Numbered from the stretch's first letter, positions 7,756 to 17,336 are shown. The stretch: DNA of 45,895 nucleotides from JAKSSM01 sp045629065 (GCA_045629065.1 JAZQQK010000010.1:1-45895), one strand, 5' to 3'. Program-made: numbers and translations. Notes: generated by a model from the letters alone, not told the origin.

Positions 7756-9081
7756 TTACTGTACGTTTTGTGCCTCTTCTAGCTCTATTTCAATGTTTTC
7801 CATTTTATTGTTTCTAACGATTGTGAAAGTTACCTTATCGCCAATCTGATGGTTTTGTATCATTGCAATGAGCTGGGAGCTTGATAAAACTTGCTCCTGA
7901 TCTAACATGTAAATCATGTCGCCAGGCTGAAGTCCTGCGCGTTTTGCGTTAGTTCCAATAACGTCTGAAATATATACACCAGTCATAGGAACACCGTATT
8001 GCATTGCATCATAAGCGGATGTTAAATCTATAATCTTAATGCCTGCTTGTGGACGGCCAGCAACATAACCTTTTTCGATGAGTGACTTAGATACATCTGC
8101 AACTCTATCGCAAGGGATTGCGAAGCCTAAACCTTCAACATTTGTACCACCGGATTTTGCTACGACTAAACCGATCATCTTGCCATATTGGTCAAATAAG
8201 CCACCACCTGAGTTACCAGGGTTGATGGAAGCTGAAGTCTGGATGAGCTTCATCTTCTTATCGTCCAAAGTGATTTCTCTTTCGAGAGCACTGATGATAC
8301 CTTCTGTAGGAGTACCTGCAAGTGTTCCTAATGGGTTACCAATAGCAACTGCTAAATCTCCAACAGCCACAGTGTTAATATCACCGAATACTATTGTAGT
8401 AAGGCCAGTAGCCTCAATCTTTATAACTGCAACATCAGTAAGATCGTCAGTACCTACTACGGTTGCATCGTATTGTGTGCCGTCGTGAAGTGTAACCTTA
8501 ATCGACTTAGCGCCTTTAATTACGTGGTTATTAGTAATAATGTAGCCATCCTTTGAATAGATAACACCGGAGCCAGCGCCCTGAGTTACATAGGATGAGC
8601 CGAACCAGAAGCTTGAAGTTACCACAGCTTCTGTAGTGATTGCTACTACTGCGTTCTCGTTTCTTGCTACGATTTCTTGAATTGAAAGCTCAGCGCCTGT
8701 AGCCTTTACAAGATTGTAGTTTGTCGTGTTGACCGATTTATCTACCGTAGTACCACCAAAAGTGCTCATGGCCAGAGCATAGCAGCCAGCGCCTATAGCA
8801 GCTGAACAAACCATGCAGATTGCAAGTGCGACTACGAGAGCTTTTTTAGTTACATATTTTACTTTTTTAGTTTCTGAATGTGTTTCGTTAGTAGATTTTG
8901 GAGGTTCTGTTTGATACTGACCACCATATGAGTAAGTGTAATTACCACCCTGATATTCAGTATTAACCTTTTGAGCCTCTTCATTTGATGTATTGTTCAT
9001 CTGTTGAGCTGCCTTTTCCTGCTCAGATTTCTGATGAACTTCGTCAATTATGTCCTGGAAACGTTTTTCCCAATCGTTCAT
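7756..9081 (-). CDS. htrA: Membrane-anchored HtrA/DegP-type serine protease with PDZ domain
   Basis: S1C-family protease of 441 residues that degrades or refolds misfolded exported proteins on the outer face of the membrane. A long polar, Gln/Asn-rich cytoplasmic stretch (1-70) is followed by one membrane helix (about 79-106). The catalytic triad is complete: His186 in TNNHVIKG, Asp216 in LTDVAVIKI and Ser291 in NPGNSGGGLFDQ. A single PDZ domain fills about 335-435. GGAGG lies at a good distance before the ATG. It is a single-gene unit, divergent from the phospho-sugar mutase gene. Whether it equals HtrA, HtrB or HtrC of Bacillus cannot be told. Confidence 0.93.
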   Translation of the reverse strand: MNDWEKRFQDIIDEVHQKSEQEKAAQQMNNTSNEEAQKVNTEYQGGNYTYSYGGQYQTEPPKSTNETHSETKKVKYVTKKALVVALAICMVCSAAIGAGCYALAMSTFGGTTVDKSVNTTNYNLVKATGAELSIQEIVARNENAVVAITTEAVVTSSFWFGSSYVTQGAGSGVIYSKDGYIITNNHVIKGAKSIKVTLHDGTQYDATVVGTDDLTDVAVIKIEATGLTTIVFGDINTVAVGDLAVAIGNPLGTLAGTPTEGIISALEREITLDDKKMKLIQTSASINPGNSGGGLFDQYGKMIGLVVAKSGGTNVEGLGFAIPCDRVADVSKSLIEKGYVAGRPQAGIKIIDLTSAYDAMQYGVPMTGVYISDVIGTNAKRAGLQPGDMIYMLDQEQVLSSSQLIAMIQNHQIGDKVTFTIVRNNKMENIEIELEEAQNVQ

Positions 9082-9137
9082 AATATGCCTCCTCTTTCAA
9101 GTTATCTAAATTATAACTAAGAATTGTGTATTTTATG

Positions 9138-9166
9138 TGTAAAAATAGTGTGAAATATGATAAAAT
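9138..9166 (+). promoter_or_regulatory. Probable promoter of the phospho-sugar mutase operon
   Basis: An extended -10 TGA-TAAAAT (9158-9166) stands 25 nt before the start codon of the mutase gene; the -35 at 9138-9143 (TGTAAA) is weak. On the opposite strand a TATAAT-like box near 9110 probably serves htrA. Confidence 0.4.
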
Positions 9167-9190
9167 AATAAAGTATATATTGGAGGTAGT

Positions 9191-10927
9191 ATGGCCGACT
9201 TGCTAAAACAATTCAACATTTGGAAAGAAGCTGAGCTTCCAGAGGACTTACGGAAGGAAATCGAAGCTATAGAAAATGATAGCGACGAAATCTACGAAAG
9301 GTTCTGCAAGGAACTTCGCTTCGGCACATCTGGCTTAAGAGGCAAGATGGGTGTCGGTACTAACAGAATCAATTCCATCACATTAAAGAAAGCATCTGTT
9401 GGTATCGCAAATTACCTAAAAGAATACAGAGTTAACCCAAAAGTTGTCATCAGTTATGACACTAGAAATAACTCAAAACGTTTTGCGGACGAGGTTAGTA
9501 AAATATATTCTAACCTCGGAGTGGATTGCTATGTTTTTCCACAGCCAACGCCAGTTCCTGTGCTTTCGTTCGTAACCCGTGCGATGAAGATGGACTGTGG
9601 AATTATGATTACTGCATCCCATAATCCGAAGGAATATAATGGCTACAAGGTTTACGACCGACACGGCAATCAAATAGATAGTAAAAAGGCCGCCATGATT
9701 GAGACTATGATCAACCAGGTGGATCCTTTCAAAGAATATATAGAAAATGATGAAATAAAAGGCTTTATCAAAGCGGTTCCTGAGACATATGTAGGTGCAT
9801 ATCTGGATTCGCTCGCTAGGAACACACTTTATTGGACAGATGAAGATCAAGCAAGAAAGGCAATGGCCGATCTAAAGATTTGCTATACACCATTAAATGG
9901 TTCTGGCCGTCCTTATGTGCTTACGGCTCTAGAAGAGATAGGCGTAAAGCCAGATAATATATTAGAAGTAAAATCACAGGCAGTGCCTGATGGTAACTTT
10001 CCTACATGTCCTTACCCTAACCCTGAGATTGATAAGGCTTTTGACGAGGCGCTCACAGCATGCGCGGATAATGCTGAGACTTTTGGTATGGCGGATATCA
10101 TTATCGCTACAGACCCAGATAGTGATAGAATGGGACTTGCAGTATATGATGGTGTGAGATATCAACACCTGACAGGCAACCAGGTGGGTGAATTAATGTT
10201 TGCCTATATTTGCGACGCTCACAAAAGAGGCATTGGTGGCCGCACTTTAGATGCGAGAAAAGTTTGTGTGAAGACATATGTGTCATCACCAGTTATAGAG
10301 GATATCGCAAGACACTACGGTGTTCGCGTAAAGAATGTTTTCGCGGGCTTCAAGAATGTTGCTTACGAGATGGAAAAACTCGAAGAAGCGGAGCGAGAGG
10401 ACGACTTCCTCTTTGGCTTTGAAGAGAGCCTCGGTTATCTCTATGGTAATTACACTAGGGATAAAGACGGAGTTATGGCGGCTCAGATGGCTTCTCTCAT
10501 GGCTGCCAAGGCAAAATCCGAAGGAAAAACGCTTATGGATGTGCTTTCAGAAGTGTATGACACATTCGGATATCTCGAATCAATCTCCCAGGCCAAGTTA
10601 TATAAGACGGAAAAAGATAGGGATGAAATCGCCTTTATCCTAGAGAGATTCTTAAAAGGCGCACTAAAAGATTTTGTAGACACTACATTCAAGGTAGAGC
10701 ACGAAATTTGCTATAGAGAGCAGCAGATGTATTGTGCAGATTTAGTAGGTGGACATAGAATTATCATCCGCCCTTCTGGCACAGAACTAAAGATTAAGAC
10801 ATATATTTTCGCAAAGGGCCAGACTAGAAACGAAGCGATAAATAATGCATCTCGCATTTCAATTTGGTTGAGAGATGTTTTGAATATGGAGGCAGAAGAA
10901 TATGCAAAATGTGATTACAGGGATTGA
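9191..10927 (+). CDS. pgcA: Phospho-sugar mutase (phosphoglucomutase/phosphomannomutase)
   Basis: Alpha-D-phosphohexomutase of 578 residues, interconverting glucose-1- and glucose-6-phosphate (and probably mannose phosphates). The phosphoserine loop is TASHNP with Ser143. The metal-binding loop DPDSDR lies at 308-313, the sugar-binding FGFEESLGY at about 400-410, and the phosphate-binding RPSGTELK near the C-terminus. The size matches the long PgcA class of Firmicutes. GGAGG stands 6 nt before the ATG. It is the first gene of a long plus-strand run; its 3' end overlaps hslO by 26 nt. Confidence 0.93.
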   Translation: MADLLKQFNIWKEAELPEDLRKEIEAIENDSDEIYERFCKELRFGTSGLRGKMGVGTNRINSITLKKASVGIANYLKEYRVNPKVVISYDTRNNSKRFADEVSKIYSNLGVDCYVFPQPTPVPVLSFVTRAMKMDCGIMITASHNPKEYNGYKVYDRHGNQIDSKKAAMIETMINQVDPFKEYIENDEIKGFIKAVPETYVGAYLDSLARNTLYWTDEDQARKAMADLKICYTPLNGSGRPYVLTALEEIGVKPDNILEVKSQAVPDGNFPTCPYPNPEIDKAFDEALTACADNAETFGMADIIIATDPDSDRMGLAVYDGVRYQHLTGNQVGELMFAYICDAHKRGIGGRTLDARKVCVKTYVSSPVIEDIARHYGVRVKNVFAGFKNVAYEMEKLEEAEREDDFLFGFEESLGYLYGNYTRDKDGVMAAQMASLMAAKAKSEGKTLMDVLSEVYDTFGYLESISQAKLYKTEKDRDEIAFILERFLKGALKDFVDTTFKVEHEICYREQQMYCADLVGGHRIIIRPSGTELKIKTYIFAKGQTRNEAINNASRISIWLRDVLNMEAEEYAKCDYRD

Positions 10928-11816
10928 TAAAAGCGGATCCTTCAGAGTATATCTTGGAATCACAACTGAACTTGTTGAAAAGGCAAGATCAATTCATGAA
11001 ACAAGCCCACTAGCATCCGCAGGACTCGGCAGAACTCTTACAGGAGCGGGCCTGATGGGTTTACTTTTAAAAAATGATACAGATAAGCTTACAGTGCTCT
11101 TTAAGGGTGACGGCCCAGCCAAGCAAATTTTGGCAACGGCTAATGCCAAGGGTGACGTAAAGGGCTTTATTGCTAATCCAGACATAGAGCTCCCCCTCAA
11201 AGAAGATGGACACTTGGATGTAGGTGGTTCACTCGGTATCGGTGAACTTACGGTTATCAAAGACTTAGGATTAAAAGATCCATACGTAGGAACCATTGCC
11301 TTAGTAGATGGTGAAATTGCAGATGACCTTACAGCTTATTATTACATCTCAGAACAGCAGAACTCAGCGGTTTCCCTCGGAGTAAAGATTGCAAAGGACT
11401 ATACAATCGAAGCAGCTGGAGGTATGATAATTCAGATGTTACCTGATGCCAAAGAAGAGTGTATTGACCAACTTGAGATGATGTTGGACAAGCTCCCACC
11501 TATCACTACGATGATAGTAGACGCGATGGCTGAGACGAATGGAAAAGTAGAAGATGCCCTCAATTCCATGATGAATAGAATTTTCAAAGATATGTCAGAA
11601 GACTATCAGGTAGAGACTTTGGAATACAGAAGTTTAAGATGGGAGTGCGATTGCTCCAAGGAGAGATTAGAAAAAGTTCTCATGACAATCGGATATTCAG
11701 ATCTTAAAGAGATTATAGAAGAAGATGGCAAAGCAGAGCTTACTTGCCAATTCTGCTTATCAAAATATAATTTTACTAAAGAAGAATTAGAGCATATTCT
11801 GGAGGAGATTTCCTAA
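10902..11816 (+). CDS. hslO: Redox-regulated chaperone Hsp33
   Basis: Cytoplasmic holdase activated by oxidative unfolding. The 304-residue length is normal and the zinc redox switch is intact: C249-x-C251 in WECDCSK and C282-x2-C285 in TCQFCLSK. The N-terminal chaperone domain shows ETSPLASAGLGRTLTGAGLM. The start overlaps the preceding gene, with GGAGG inside that gene's last codons, so translation is probably coupled. In an anaerobe it would protect against oxygen exposure. Confidence 0.96.
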   Translation: MQNVITGIDKSGSFRVYLGITTELVEKARSIHETSPLASAGLGRTLTGAGLMGLLLKNDTDKLTVLFKGDGPAKQILATANAKGDVKGFIANPDIELPLKEDGHLDVGGSLGIGELTVIKDLGLKDPYVGTIALVDGEIADDLTAYYYISEQQNSAVSLGVKIAKDYTIEAAGGMIIQMLPDAKEECIDQLEMMLDKLPPITTMIVDAMAETNGKVEDALNSMMNRIFKDMSEDYQVETLEYRSLRWECDCSKERLEKVLMTIGYSDLKEIIEEDGKAELTCQFCLSKYNFTKEELEHILEEIS

Positions 11817-12850
11817 TGAAAAAAGATAGAATTGGACTTGTATTTGGTGGCAAGTCTGGAGAGTATGAAGTATCTCAGATGTCATCAGCATCTGTATATA
11901 GAAATATTGATAGAGAAAAGCATGATGTGGTTTTGATCGGTATCACTAAGCAGGGTGATTTTCGCAAAGTAGAAGCCACACCAGAAGAGATGGAAAACGG
12001 CACTTGGGTAGAAAAGTCCGAACCGCTTAATCTTTCCGAACTTCCAAAGATGATAGACTTTGCTTTACCTATCATTCATGGACCATACTGTGAAGATGGT
12101 AAGCTTCAGGGATTTTTCGAGTTACTCGATATTCCATATGGGGGCTGCGGAGTACTTGCATCTTCGCTTGCAATGGACAAGTTAGCAGCAAGAGATGTAT
12201 TCATTAAGCACGGGCTTCCAATGTGTAAGCACGTAGCACTTTCAAAATATGAATATGATCAAGATAAAGAAGCAAGCTACGATATGATAGAAAAAGAGCT
12301 GGGCTACCCAGTATTCGTAAAACCCGCAAACCTCGGATCATCCGTAGGAATTACAAAGGCACACGATAGAAAAGAACTCAAAACTGCAGTAGATTTTGCC
12401 TTCAAGTTTGACAGAAGACTTTGTATCGAAGAATCTATCGATTGCCGCGAAGTAGAAGTTGCAGTAATGGGTAATGAAGTCCCAGAAGCAGCAGCCGTAG
12501 GAGAAATTCTTTCACACGCAGAGTTCTATGATTACGAAGCAAAATATACGGATGGCGCTACAGATTTATCCATTCCAGCTAAGCTTCCAAAGGAGACTTA
12601 TGAGGAATTGCGAAAGCTTGCCATCAAGGCATATTCTGCAATAGACTGCGAAGGTTTCTCAAGATGTGATTTCTTCATAGATAAGAAGACAGGCAATATC
12701 TTATTAAACGAAATTAATACAATCCCAGGCTTTACTAAGTTCAGTATGTTCCCACTTCTCTGGCAAGAAGCGGGTCGTCCATACAAAGACACAATTGAAA
12801 GGATTATTGAATTAGGTTATGAAAGATATAACACTAAAAATAACAGGTAA
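11816..12850 (+). CDS. ddl: D-alanine--D-alanine ligase
   Basis: ATP-grasp enzyme that joins two D-alanines for peptidoglycan precursors. The start MKKDRIGLVFGGKSGEYEVS is the family signature; the ATP-binding KPANLGSSVGI segment and the metal-binding NEINTIPGF segment are present. The omega loop reads FYDYEAKY, the form found in ordinary D-Ala-D-Ala enzymes rather than VanA/VanC-type ligases, so no vancomycin-resistance role is implied. It overlaps hslO by one base (TAATG), and its last 32 nt overlap the next gene. Confidence 0.95.
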   Translation: MKKDRIGLVFGGKSGEYEVSQMSSASVYRNIDREKHDVVLIGITKQGDFRKVEATPEEMENGTWVEKSEPLNLSELPKMIDFALPIIHGPYCEDGKLQGFFELLDIPYGGCGVLASSLAMDKLAARDVFIKHGLPMCKHVALSKYEYDQDKEASYDMIEKELGYPVFVKPANLGSSVGITKAHDRKELKTAVDFAFKFDRRLCIEESIDCREVEVAVMGNEVPEAAAVGEILSHAEFYDYEAKYTDGATDLSIPAKLPKETYEELRKLAIKAYSAIDCEGFSRCDFFIDKKTGNILLNEINTIPGFTKFSMFPLLWQEAGRPYKDTIERIIELGYERYNTKNNR

Positions 12851-13244
12851 ACAGTGTTTCTCGGATAAGGAAGAAGAGCAGATAGAGTTCGTTACAGACG
12901 GCCAAATATATAACCGTAACGGTGCACTCTATGTTGTCTATGACGAATCAGAGCTTTCCGGTATGGTAGGCTCCAAGACATCCCTTAAAGTTTCCGGAGA
13001 AACAGTTAAGATGAAAAGAATCGGCGATGCAGGATATGGCACAGAACTATATTTTGAGACAGGCAAAAGATTCAATTCAACTTATGACACGCCTTATGGT
13101 GAGATTATGGTAGAAATCCTCACAAACAAGGTAAAAAATCAGTTGAGCCCAGAAGAATTGAAGGGCACGATTGATATTGAATATGCAATCGCACTAGACG
13201 GTATTACAGAAGGAAAAAATAAACTTACAATCAATGTAATGTGA
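12819..13244 (+). CDS. DUF1934 (YwiB-like) family protein
   Basis: A 141-residue protein of the DUF1934 family, predicted as a small calycin-like beta barrel. Typical features are the opening ITLKITGKQCF, a central YVVYDESELSGM segment and an alternating beta pattern to the C-terminus (IDIEYAIALDG). No enzymatic motif is seen. The ATG lies inside ddl, a frame arrangement that suggests translational coupling. Function is unknown; in other Firmicutes relatives often lie beside argS or other housekeeping genes. Confidence 0.8.
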   Translation: MKDITLKITGKQCFSDKEEEQIEFVTDGQIYNRNGALYVVYDESELSGMVGSKTSLKVSGETVKMKRIGDAGYGTELYFETGKRFNSTYDTPYGEIMVEILTNKVKNQLSPEELKGTIDIEYAIALDGITEGKNKLTINVM

Positions 13245-13254
13245 GAGGTGGAAA

Positions 13255-14763
13255 ATGACAGCTGTAGGTTTTGATAAGGAAAAGTATATCGAAGAACAGT
13301 CCAAGTATATTTTGGACAGAATTCATCACAACGATGGACAGAGACTATACTTGGAATTCGGAGGCAAATTAGTTCAGGATAAGCATGCTATGCGTGTTCT
13401 TCCGGGCTTTGATGAAAATGCAAAGATTAAGCTTTTAGAGAGATTAAAAGATCAGGCCGAGATAATAATTTGCATCTATTCAGGTGACATTATTAACAGT
13501 AAGACTCGCCAGGACTTTGGTATTACATATGACCTGGAAGTTTTAAGACTCATCGATGTGTTCAGAAAATATGACCTAAAGGTAAACAGCGTAGTAGTAA
13601 CTCGTTATGAAGAGTCACCAGCTGTTAATATGTTCATAAATAAACTGGAACGCAGAGGTATCAAAACTTATAAGCACTATTTCACAAAGGGTTATCCTAC
13701 AGATGTAGATACTATAGTTTCTGAAGAGGGCTATGGCGCAAACCCTTATATCGAGGTCACAAAACCTCTCATTGTAGTGACAGGCCCAGGCGGAGGATCC
13801 GGTAAGCTTGCCACATCACTCTCACAGCTATACCATGAATATAAAAACGGCAATAAAGCCATCTATGCTAAATTTGAAACATTCCCGGTTTGGAATTTAC
13901 CACTCAAGCACCCAGTAAATATTGCCTATGAAGCAGCCACAGCAGATCTTAAAGATGTCAATATGATTGACTCTTTCCACCTTGAGGCATATAATCAAAT
14001 GGCTGTAAACTATAATCGTGATCTGCAGGTTTTCCCTGTAATTCAGAGAATCATAGAAAAGATTACTGGAGAGACTGTATATAAGTCACCTACAGATATG
14101 GGTGTAAACCGCGTAGGTTTCTGCATTACAGATGATCAGGCATGTAGAGATGCATCCATTCAAGAAATTATTCGCAGATTCATGATTGCCAAGGTAGACT
14201 ATAAAAAAGGTAAAATCAGCGAGGAAGCACTCGAACATTCCGAACTTCTCATGAAGGATGTTGGTGCTAAGATAGAAGACCGTAAGGTCGTACTTCCAGC
14301 TAGAGAATATGCCGAAAAGAAGCGTGAGTGCAGTGAACGCTACATGAACGTAGTAGTAATGGCAATGGAACTTCCAGATGGAACAATTATCACAGGTCGC
14401 TCAAGCCGTAGAATGGTAGCAGGCGCAGCTTGTTTGCTTAATTCAGCAAAATATCTTGCTGGAATTGAAGCAGATAAATATATCATTTCTCCAAAGGTTT
14501 TCACTCGCCTTCAGGAATTAAAGACAACTGTTTTGCACGCAGACAGAACATCATTAAATGTTGAAGAAATTATGTCTGCACTTGCAGTTTCTGAAGACAG
14601 CGATGATGCAAAGCATGTAATCGATATGCTCCCTAAACTTGCAGGTTGCCGCGCACACTGTACAGCAATCCTTTCAGACCGTGACGAGCAGACTTTGAGA
14701 AATTTAGGAATCGATGTTACATGCGATCCAGAATATGTAACAACTAATCTTTATTACGCATAA
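13255..14763 (+). CDS. DUF1846 domain-containing protein
   Basis: A 502-residue cytoplasmic protein of the DUF1846 family, recognised from MTAVGFDKEKYIEEQSKYIL, the glycine-rich VVTGPGGGSGKLATSLSQLY loop (about 174-195) and the FETFPVWNLPLKHPVN segment. The loop resembles a nucleotide-binding P-loop, but the family has no established reaction that I know of. It is widespread in gut Firmicutes. GAGAGGTGG precedes the ATG, 10 nt after the DUF1934 gene. Confidence 0.88.
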   Translation: MTAVGFDKEKYIEEQSKYILDRIHHNDGQRLYLEFGGKLVQDKHAMRVLPGFDENAKIKLLERLKDQAEIIICIYSGDIINSKTRQDFGITYDLEVLRLIDVFRKYDLKVNSVVVTRYEESPAVNMFINKLERRGIKTYKHYFTKGYPTDVDTIVSEEGYGANPYIEVTKPLIVVTGPGGGSGKLATSLSQLYHEYKNGNKAIYAKFETFPVWNLPLKHPVNIAYEAATADLKDVNMIDSFHLEAYNQMAVNYNRDLQVFPVIQRIIEKITGETVYKSPTDMGVNRVGFCITDDQACRDASIQEIIRRFMIAKVDYKKGKISEEALEHSELLMKDVGAKIEDRKVVLPAREYAEKKRECSERYMNVVVMAMELPDGTIITGRSSRRMVAGAACLLNSAKYLAGIEADKYIISPKVFTRLQELKTTVLHADRTSLNVEEIMSALAVSEDSDDAKHVIDMLPKLAGCRAHCTAILSDRDEQTLRNLGIDVTCDPEYVTTNLYYA

Positions 14764-14805
14764 ATATGATATAAACGAAGCATTCATTAATTAGGAGGTA
14801 AAAAA

Positions 14806-15651
14806 ATGAAGACAGTAGGTGTTATTGGTACAGGTACAATGGGCTCAGGACTTATTCAGCTCTTTGCTCAAAAAGGCTACACAGTTGTAATGCGTGCAAG
14901 ACGTCAATCTTCCATTGACAAGTGCAAGGAAAAAGTAGTTGCAAGCTTCAACAAGTTAGTAGCAAAAGGAAAATTAACTGAAGAGGAAGCTAAGGCAGCC
15001 CTCGCAAGAATTTCAGATTCAACAGATCTCAGCATCATGAAGGATGCAGATTTCGTAGTTGAAGCAACAACAGAAGATATTACTGTAAAGAAAGAACTCA
15101 TGAAAGAGCTCAATGCGATTTGCAGACCAGACGTTATCTTCGCATCCAATACATCATCCCTTTCAATCACAGAGATTGCTGCAGCATCCGGAAGAGCTGA
15201 TAAGGTTATCGGAATGCACTTCTTTAACCCAGTAGGCGTTATGAAGTTAGTAGAAGTAATCAAGGGATTCACAACATCTGAAGAAACAAATCAATTTGCA
15301 ATTAAACTTGCAAAGGATTTAGGCAAGGAACCTGTAGAAGTAGCAGAAGCTCCAGCATTCATTTGTAACAGATTATTAATTCCAATGATTAATGACGGAA
15401 TTAACATTTTAGCAGAAGGTTCCGCAACAAAGGAAGATATCGATGCAGCAATGAAGCTTGGTGCTAACCACCCTATGGGACCACTTGAATTAGGCGACTT
15501 TATCGGACTTGATATTGTACTTGCTATCATGGACGTACTTTACTATGAATTTGGTGATACAAAGTATAGAGCATGTCCTCTTCTTAGAAAGATGGTTCGT
15601 GCAGGTAAGCTCGGCCGTAAGTCAGGCGAAGGTTTCTATAAGTATAACTAG
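14806..15651 (+). CDS. hbd: 3-hydroxybutyryl-CoA dehydrogenase, probable NADP(H)-preferring paralogue
   Basis: Reduces acetoacetyl-CoA to 3-hydroxybutyryl-CoA in butyrate-type fermentation. The 281-residue protein has the Rossmann GTGTMGSG (8-15), the catalytic-region motifs ASNTSSLSITE and GMHFFNP, and the C-terminal ANHPMGPLELGDFIGLD. After the second beta strand it reads VVMRARRQSS (27-36): the acidic residue that binds the NAD ribose is replaced by Ala31 and followed by Arg32-Arg33. This is the usual sign of NADP preference; the paralogue at 15752 keeps Asp. That reading is inference from sequence. TAGGAGG lies 8 nt before the ATG. Confidence 0.93.
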   Translation: MKTVGVIGTGTMGSGLIQLFAQKGYTVVMRARRQSSIDKCKEKVVASFNKLVAKGKLTEEEAKAALARISDSTDLSIMKDADFVVEATTEDITVKKELMKELNAICRPDVIFASNTSSLSITEIAAASGRADKVIGMHFFNPVGVMKLVEVIKGFTTSEETNQFAIKLAKDLGKEPVEVAEAPAFICNRLLIPMINDGINILAEGSATKEDIDAAMKLGANHPMGPLELGDFIGLDIVLAIMDVLYYEFGDTKYRACPLLRKMVRAGKLGRKSGEGFYKYN

Positions 15652-15681
15652 TAATAATTTTTACTATTTCTTATACTACTA

Positions 15682-15702
15682 AGCATAATAATATGCTATA
15701 AT
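15682..15702 (+). promoter_or_regulatory. Probable promoter of the second hbd gene
   Basis: An extended -10 TGC-TATAAT (15694-15702) with a weak -35 lies between the two hbd genes. A 6-4-6 inverted repeat AGCATA/TATGCT (15682-15697) overlaps it. This suggests that the second hbd can be transcribed apart from the first. Confidence 0.5.
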
Positions 15703-15751
15703 ATTGATAAGCATTCTGGAAATTCAATTACAGAAGGAGACTTTTTAAAAA

Positions 15752-16603
15752 ATGAGAAAAGTAGGAGTAATTGGCACTGGTACAATGGGATCAGGCATTG
15801 CGCAAGCTTTCGCTCAGAGCGGATATTTTGTAGTAATGAATGATATATCTGAGGCAGCCATTGAAAGAGCCAAAATTACTATCCAAGTTAGCTTGGAAAA
15901 ATTCGTATCCAAGGGAAAAATTAAACAAGAGGATGCGGATGCAGCTTTAAGTAGGATTTCCGGTTCAACAAACATTAACATCATGAGCGACGTAGATTTA
16001 GTGGTCGAAGCCGCAACTGAAAACCCTGAAGCAAAAAAGAAAATTTTTAAGCAGTTAGGAGAGATCACAAAAGATGGTGCTATCCTAGCTTCAAACACAT
16101 CATCTCTTTCAATCACAGAGCTTGCCGTAGCTTCCGGAAAGCCAGATAGAGTGGTTGGAATGCACTTCTTCAATCCTGTTCCACTCATGCAGTTAGTGGA
16201 GGTCATCAAAGGCTATACTACATCTGATGAGGTTAAGGATGCAGTTATGGAGGTAGCTCGTTCAATCAGTAAGACTCCAGTAGAAGTGCCAGAGGCACCA
16301 GGATTTGTAGTAAATAGACTACTGATTCCATTAATCAATGAGGCCATCGTACTTTATGAAAAAGGCGGGGTATCAGCAGAGGACATCGATATTGCGATGA
16401 AACTCGGAGCTAATTTCCCTATTGGACCTTTAGCACTAGGAGATATGATAGGACTTGATGTAGTACTTGCGATCATGAATGTACTTCACGATGAATTCGG
16501 TGATCCAAAGTACTCACCAGCACCACTCCTTAGAATGATGGTACGTGGTGGCAAGCTTGGTCGTAAGACCGGCGAAGGTTTCTTCAAGTACGAGAAGAGA
16601 TAA
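15752..16603 (+). CDS. hbd: 3-hydroxybutyryl-CoA dehydrogenase, probable NAD(H)-preferring paralogue
   Basis: A 283-residue paralogue of the preceding gene with the same Rossmann and catalytic motifs (GTGTMGSG, ASNTSSLSITE, GMHFFNP). After the second beta strand it reads VVMNDISEAA, with Asp31 in the normal NAD-binding position. An AAGGAG site is present but 12 nt from the ATG. It has its own promoter and ends at a strong terminator. Having both forms side by side would let the cell draw on NADH or NADPH for acetoacetyl-CoA reduction. Confidence 0.95.
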   Translation: MRKVGVIGTGTMGSGIAQAFAQSGYFVVMNDISEAAIERAKITIQVSLEKFVSKGKIKQEDADAALSRISGSTNINIMSDVDLVVEAATENPEAKKKIFKQLGEITKDGAILASNTSSLSITELAVASGKPDRVVGMHFFNPVPLMQLVEVIKGYTTSDEVKDAVMEVARSISKTPVEVPEAPGFVVNRLLIPLINEAIVLYEKGGVSAEDIDIAMKLGANFPIGPLALGDMIGLDVVLAIMNVLHDEFGDPKYSPAPLLRMMVRGGKLGRKTGEGFFKYEKR

Positions 16604-16610
16604 GCAAACA

Positions 16611-16637
16611 AAAACCCCCAGACACACTGGGGGTTTT
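16611..16637. terminator. Bidirectional intrinsic terminator
   Basis: Stem AAAACCCCCAG (16611-16621) and CTGGGGGTTTT (16627-16637) with a 5-nt loop. It separates the convergent hbd gene (plus) and V-ATPase operon (minus), serving both. Confidence 0.9.
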
Positions 16638-16650
16638 GTATTGCTTTATT

Positions 16651-17313
16651 TTATTGTTGTTCTTGACGCTCTTTGATGGCTGCCTCTAAGATCATGTCCT
16701 TAACCTTCATGAGTCTAGTTTGGTTACCACGTTCGTTTTCATCAAGCTTCATCCTGATATACCTTATAGTTAGCTGCAACTGTGGAATCTTTACATATTC
16801 CAAAGCATTAACTCTTCTTCTAGTCTTTTCGAGTTCTGCGGCAAGCATTTGCGCTTCCTTTTCTTTAGCAGCGAGCTCTAACATGAGAGGAAAGGCTGAA
16901 GCCATATCTTCGATGGCTGAATCGAGTTCACCGGAAGTATTAGCAAAACCATAAGGATAGATGCTGCTTGGATCATCTGCCGTAGTTTTAAACGTAAATA
17001 CAGGCACATCAACAGACATAATATTTTTTCCAGATACGCCTAGTTCAACGCCTTGTTTTGGGCACATCAGTGCCTCTTGTAAGGTTTCTTCGCTCATAAC
17101 TGCACTCGCAATGGAGAAACTTGCATATACACGCGTGAGTTCTCCTTCAACTCTTGAACGGAGTTCTTTGTTTTGACGAGCGAGTTCTAGGAACTCTTTC
17201 ATGAGTTCATCGCGCTTATCCTTAAGGAGCTTATGACCTCTAATAGATGTCGTAAGCTTTTTCTTTAGCGTTGTGAGCATCATTCTGGTAGGATTAACAT
17301 TTAATCTTTCCAT
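16651..17313 (-). CDS. ntpD: V-type ATP synthase subunit D (central stalk)
   Basis: Central rotor shaft turning inside the A3B3 head. The 220-residue protein is mostly long alpha helix and opens with the family pattern NVNPTRMMLTTLKKKLTTS followed by RGHKLLKDKRDEL; its C-terminal helix ends in charged residues. It is the last gene of the operon, 23 nt after ntpB, with GGAGAC upstream. The terminator lies 14 nt downstream. Confidence 0.95.
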   Translation of the reverse strand: MERLNVNPTRMMLTTLKKKLTTSIRGHKLLKDKRDELMKEFLELARQNKELRSRVEGELTRVYASFSIASAVMSEETLQEALMCPKQGVELGVSGKNIMSVDVPVFTFKTTADDPSSIYPYGFANTSGELDSAIEDMASAFPLMLELAAKEKEAQMLAAELEKTRRRVNALEYVKIPQLQLTIRYIRMKLDENERGNQTRLMKVKDMILEAAIKERQEQQ

Positions 17314-17336
17314 GGTAATTTAGTCTCCTATCAAAA

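Noticed and set aside
11816..12850. Vancomycin-resistance type ligase
   Set aside because: The omega loop FYDYEAKY is that of ordinary D-Ala-D-Ala ligases, and no vanH or vanX-like genes are nearby.
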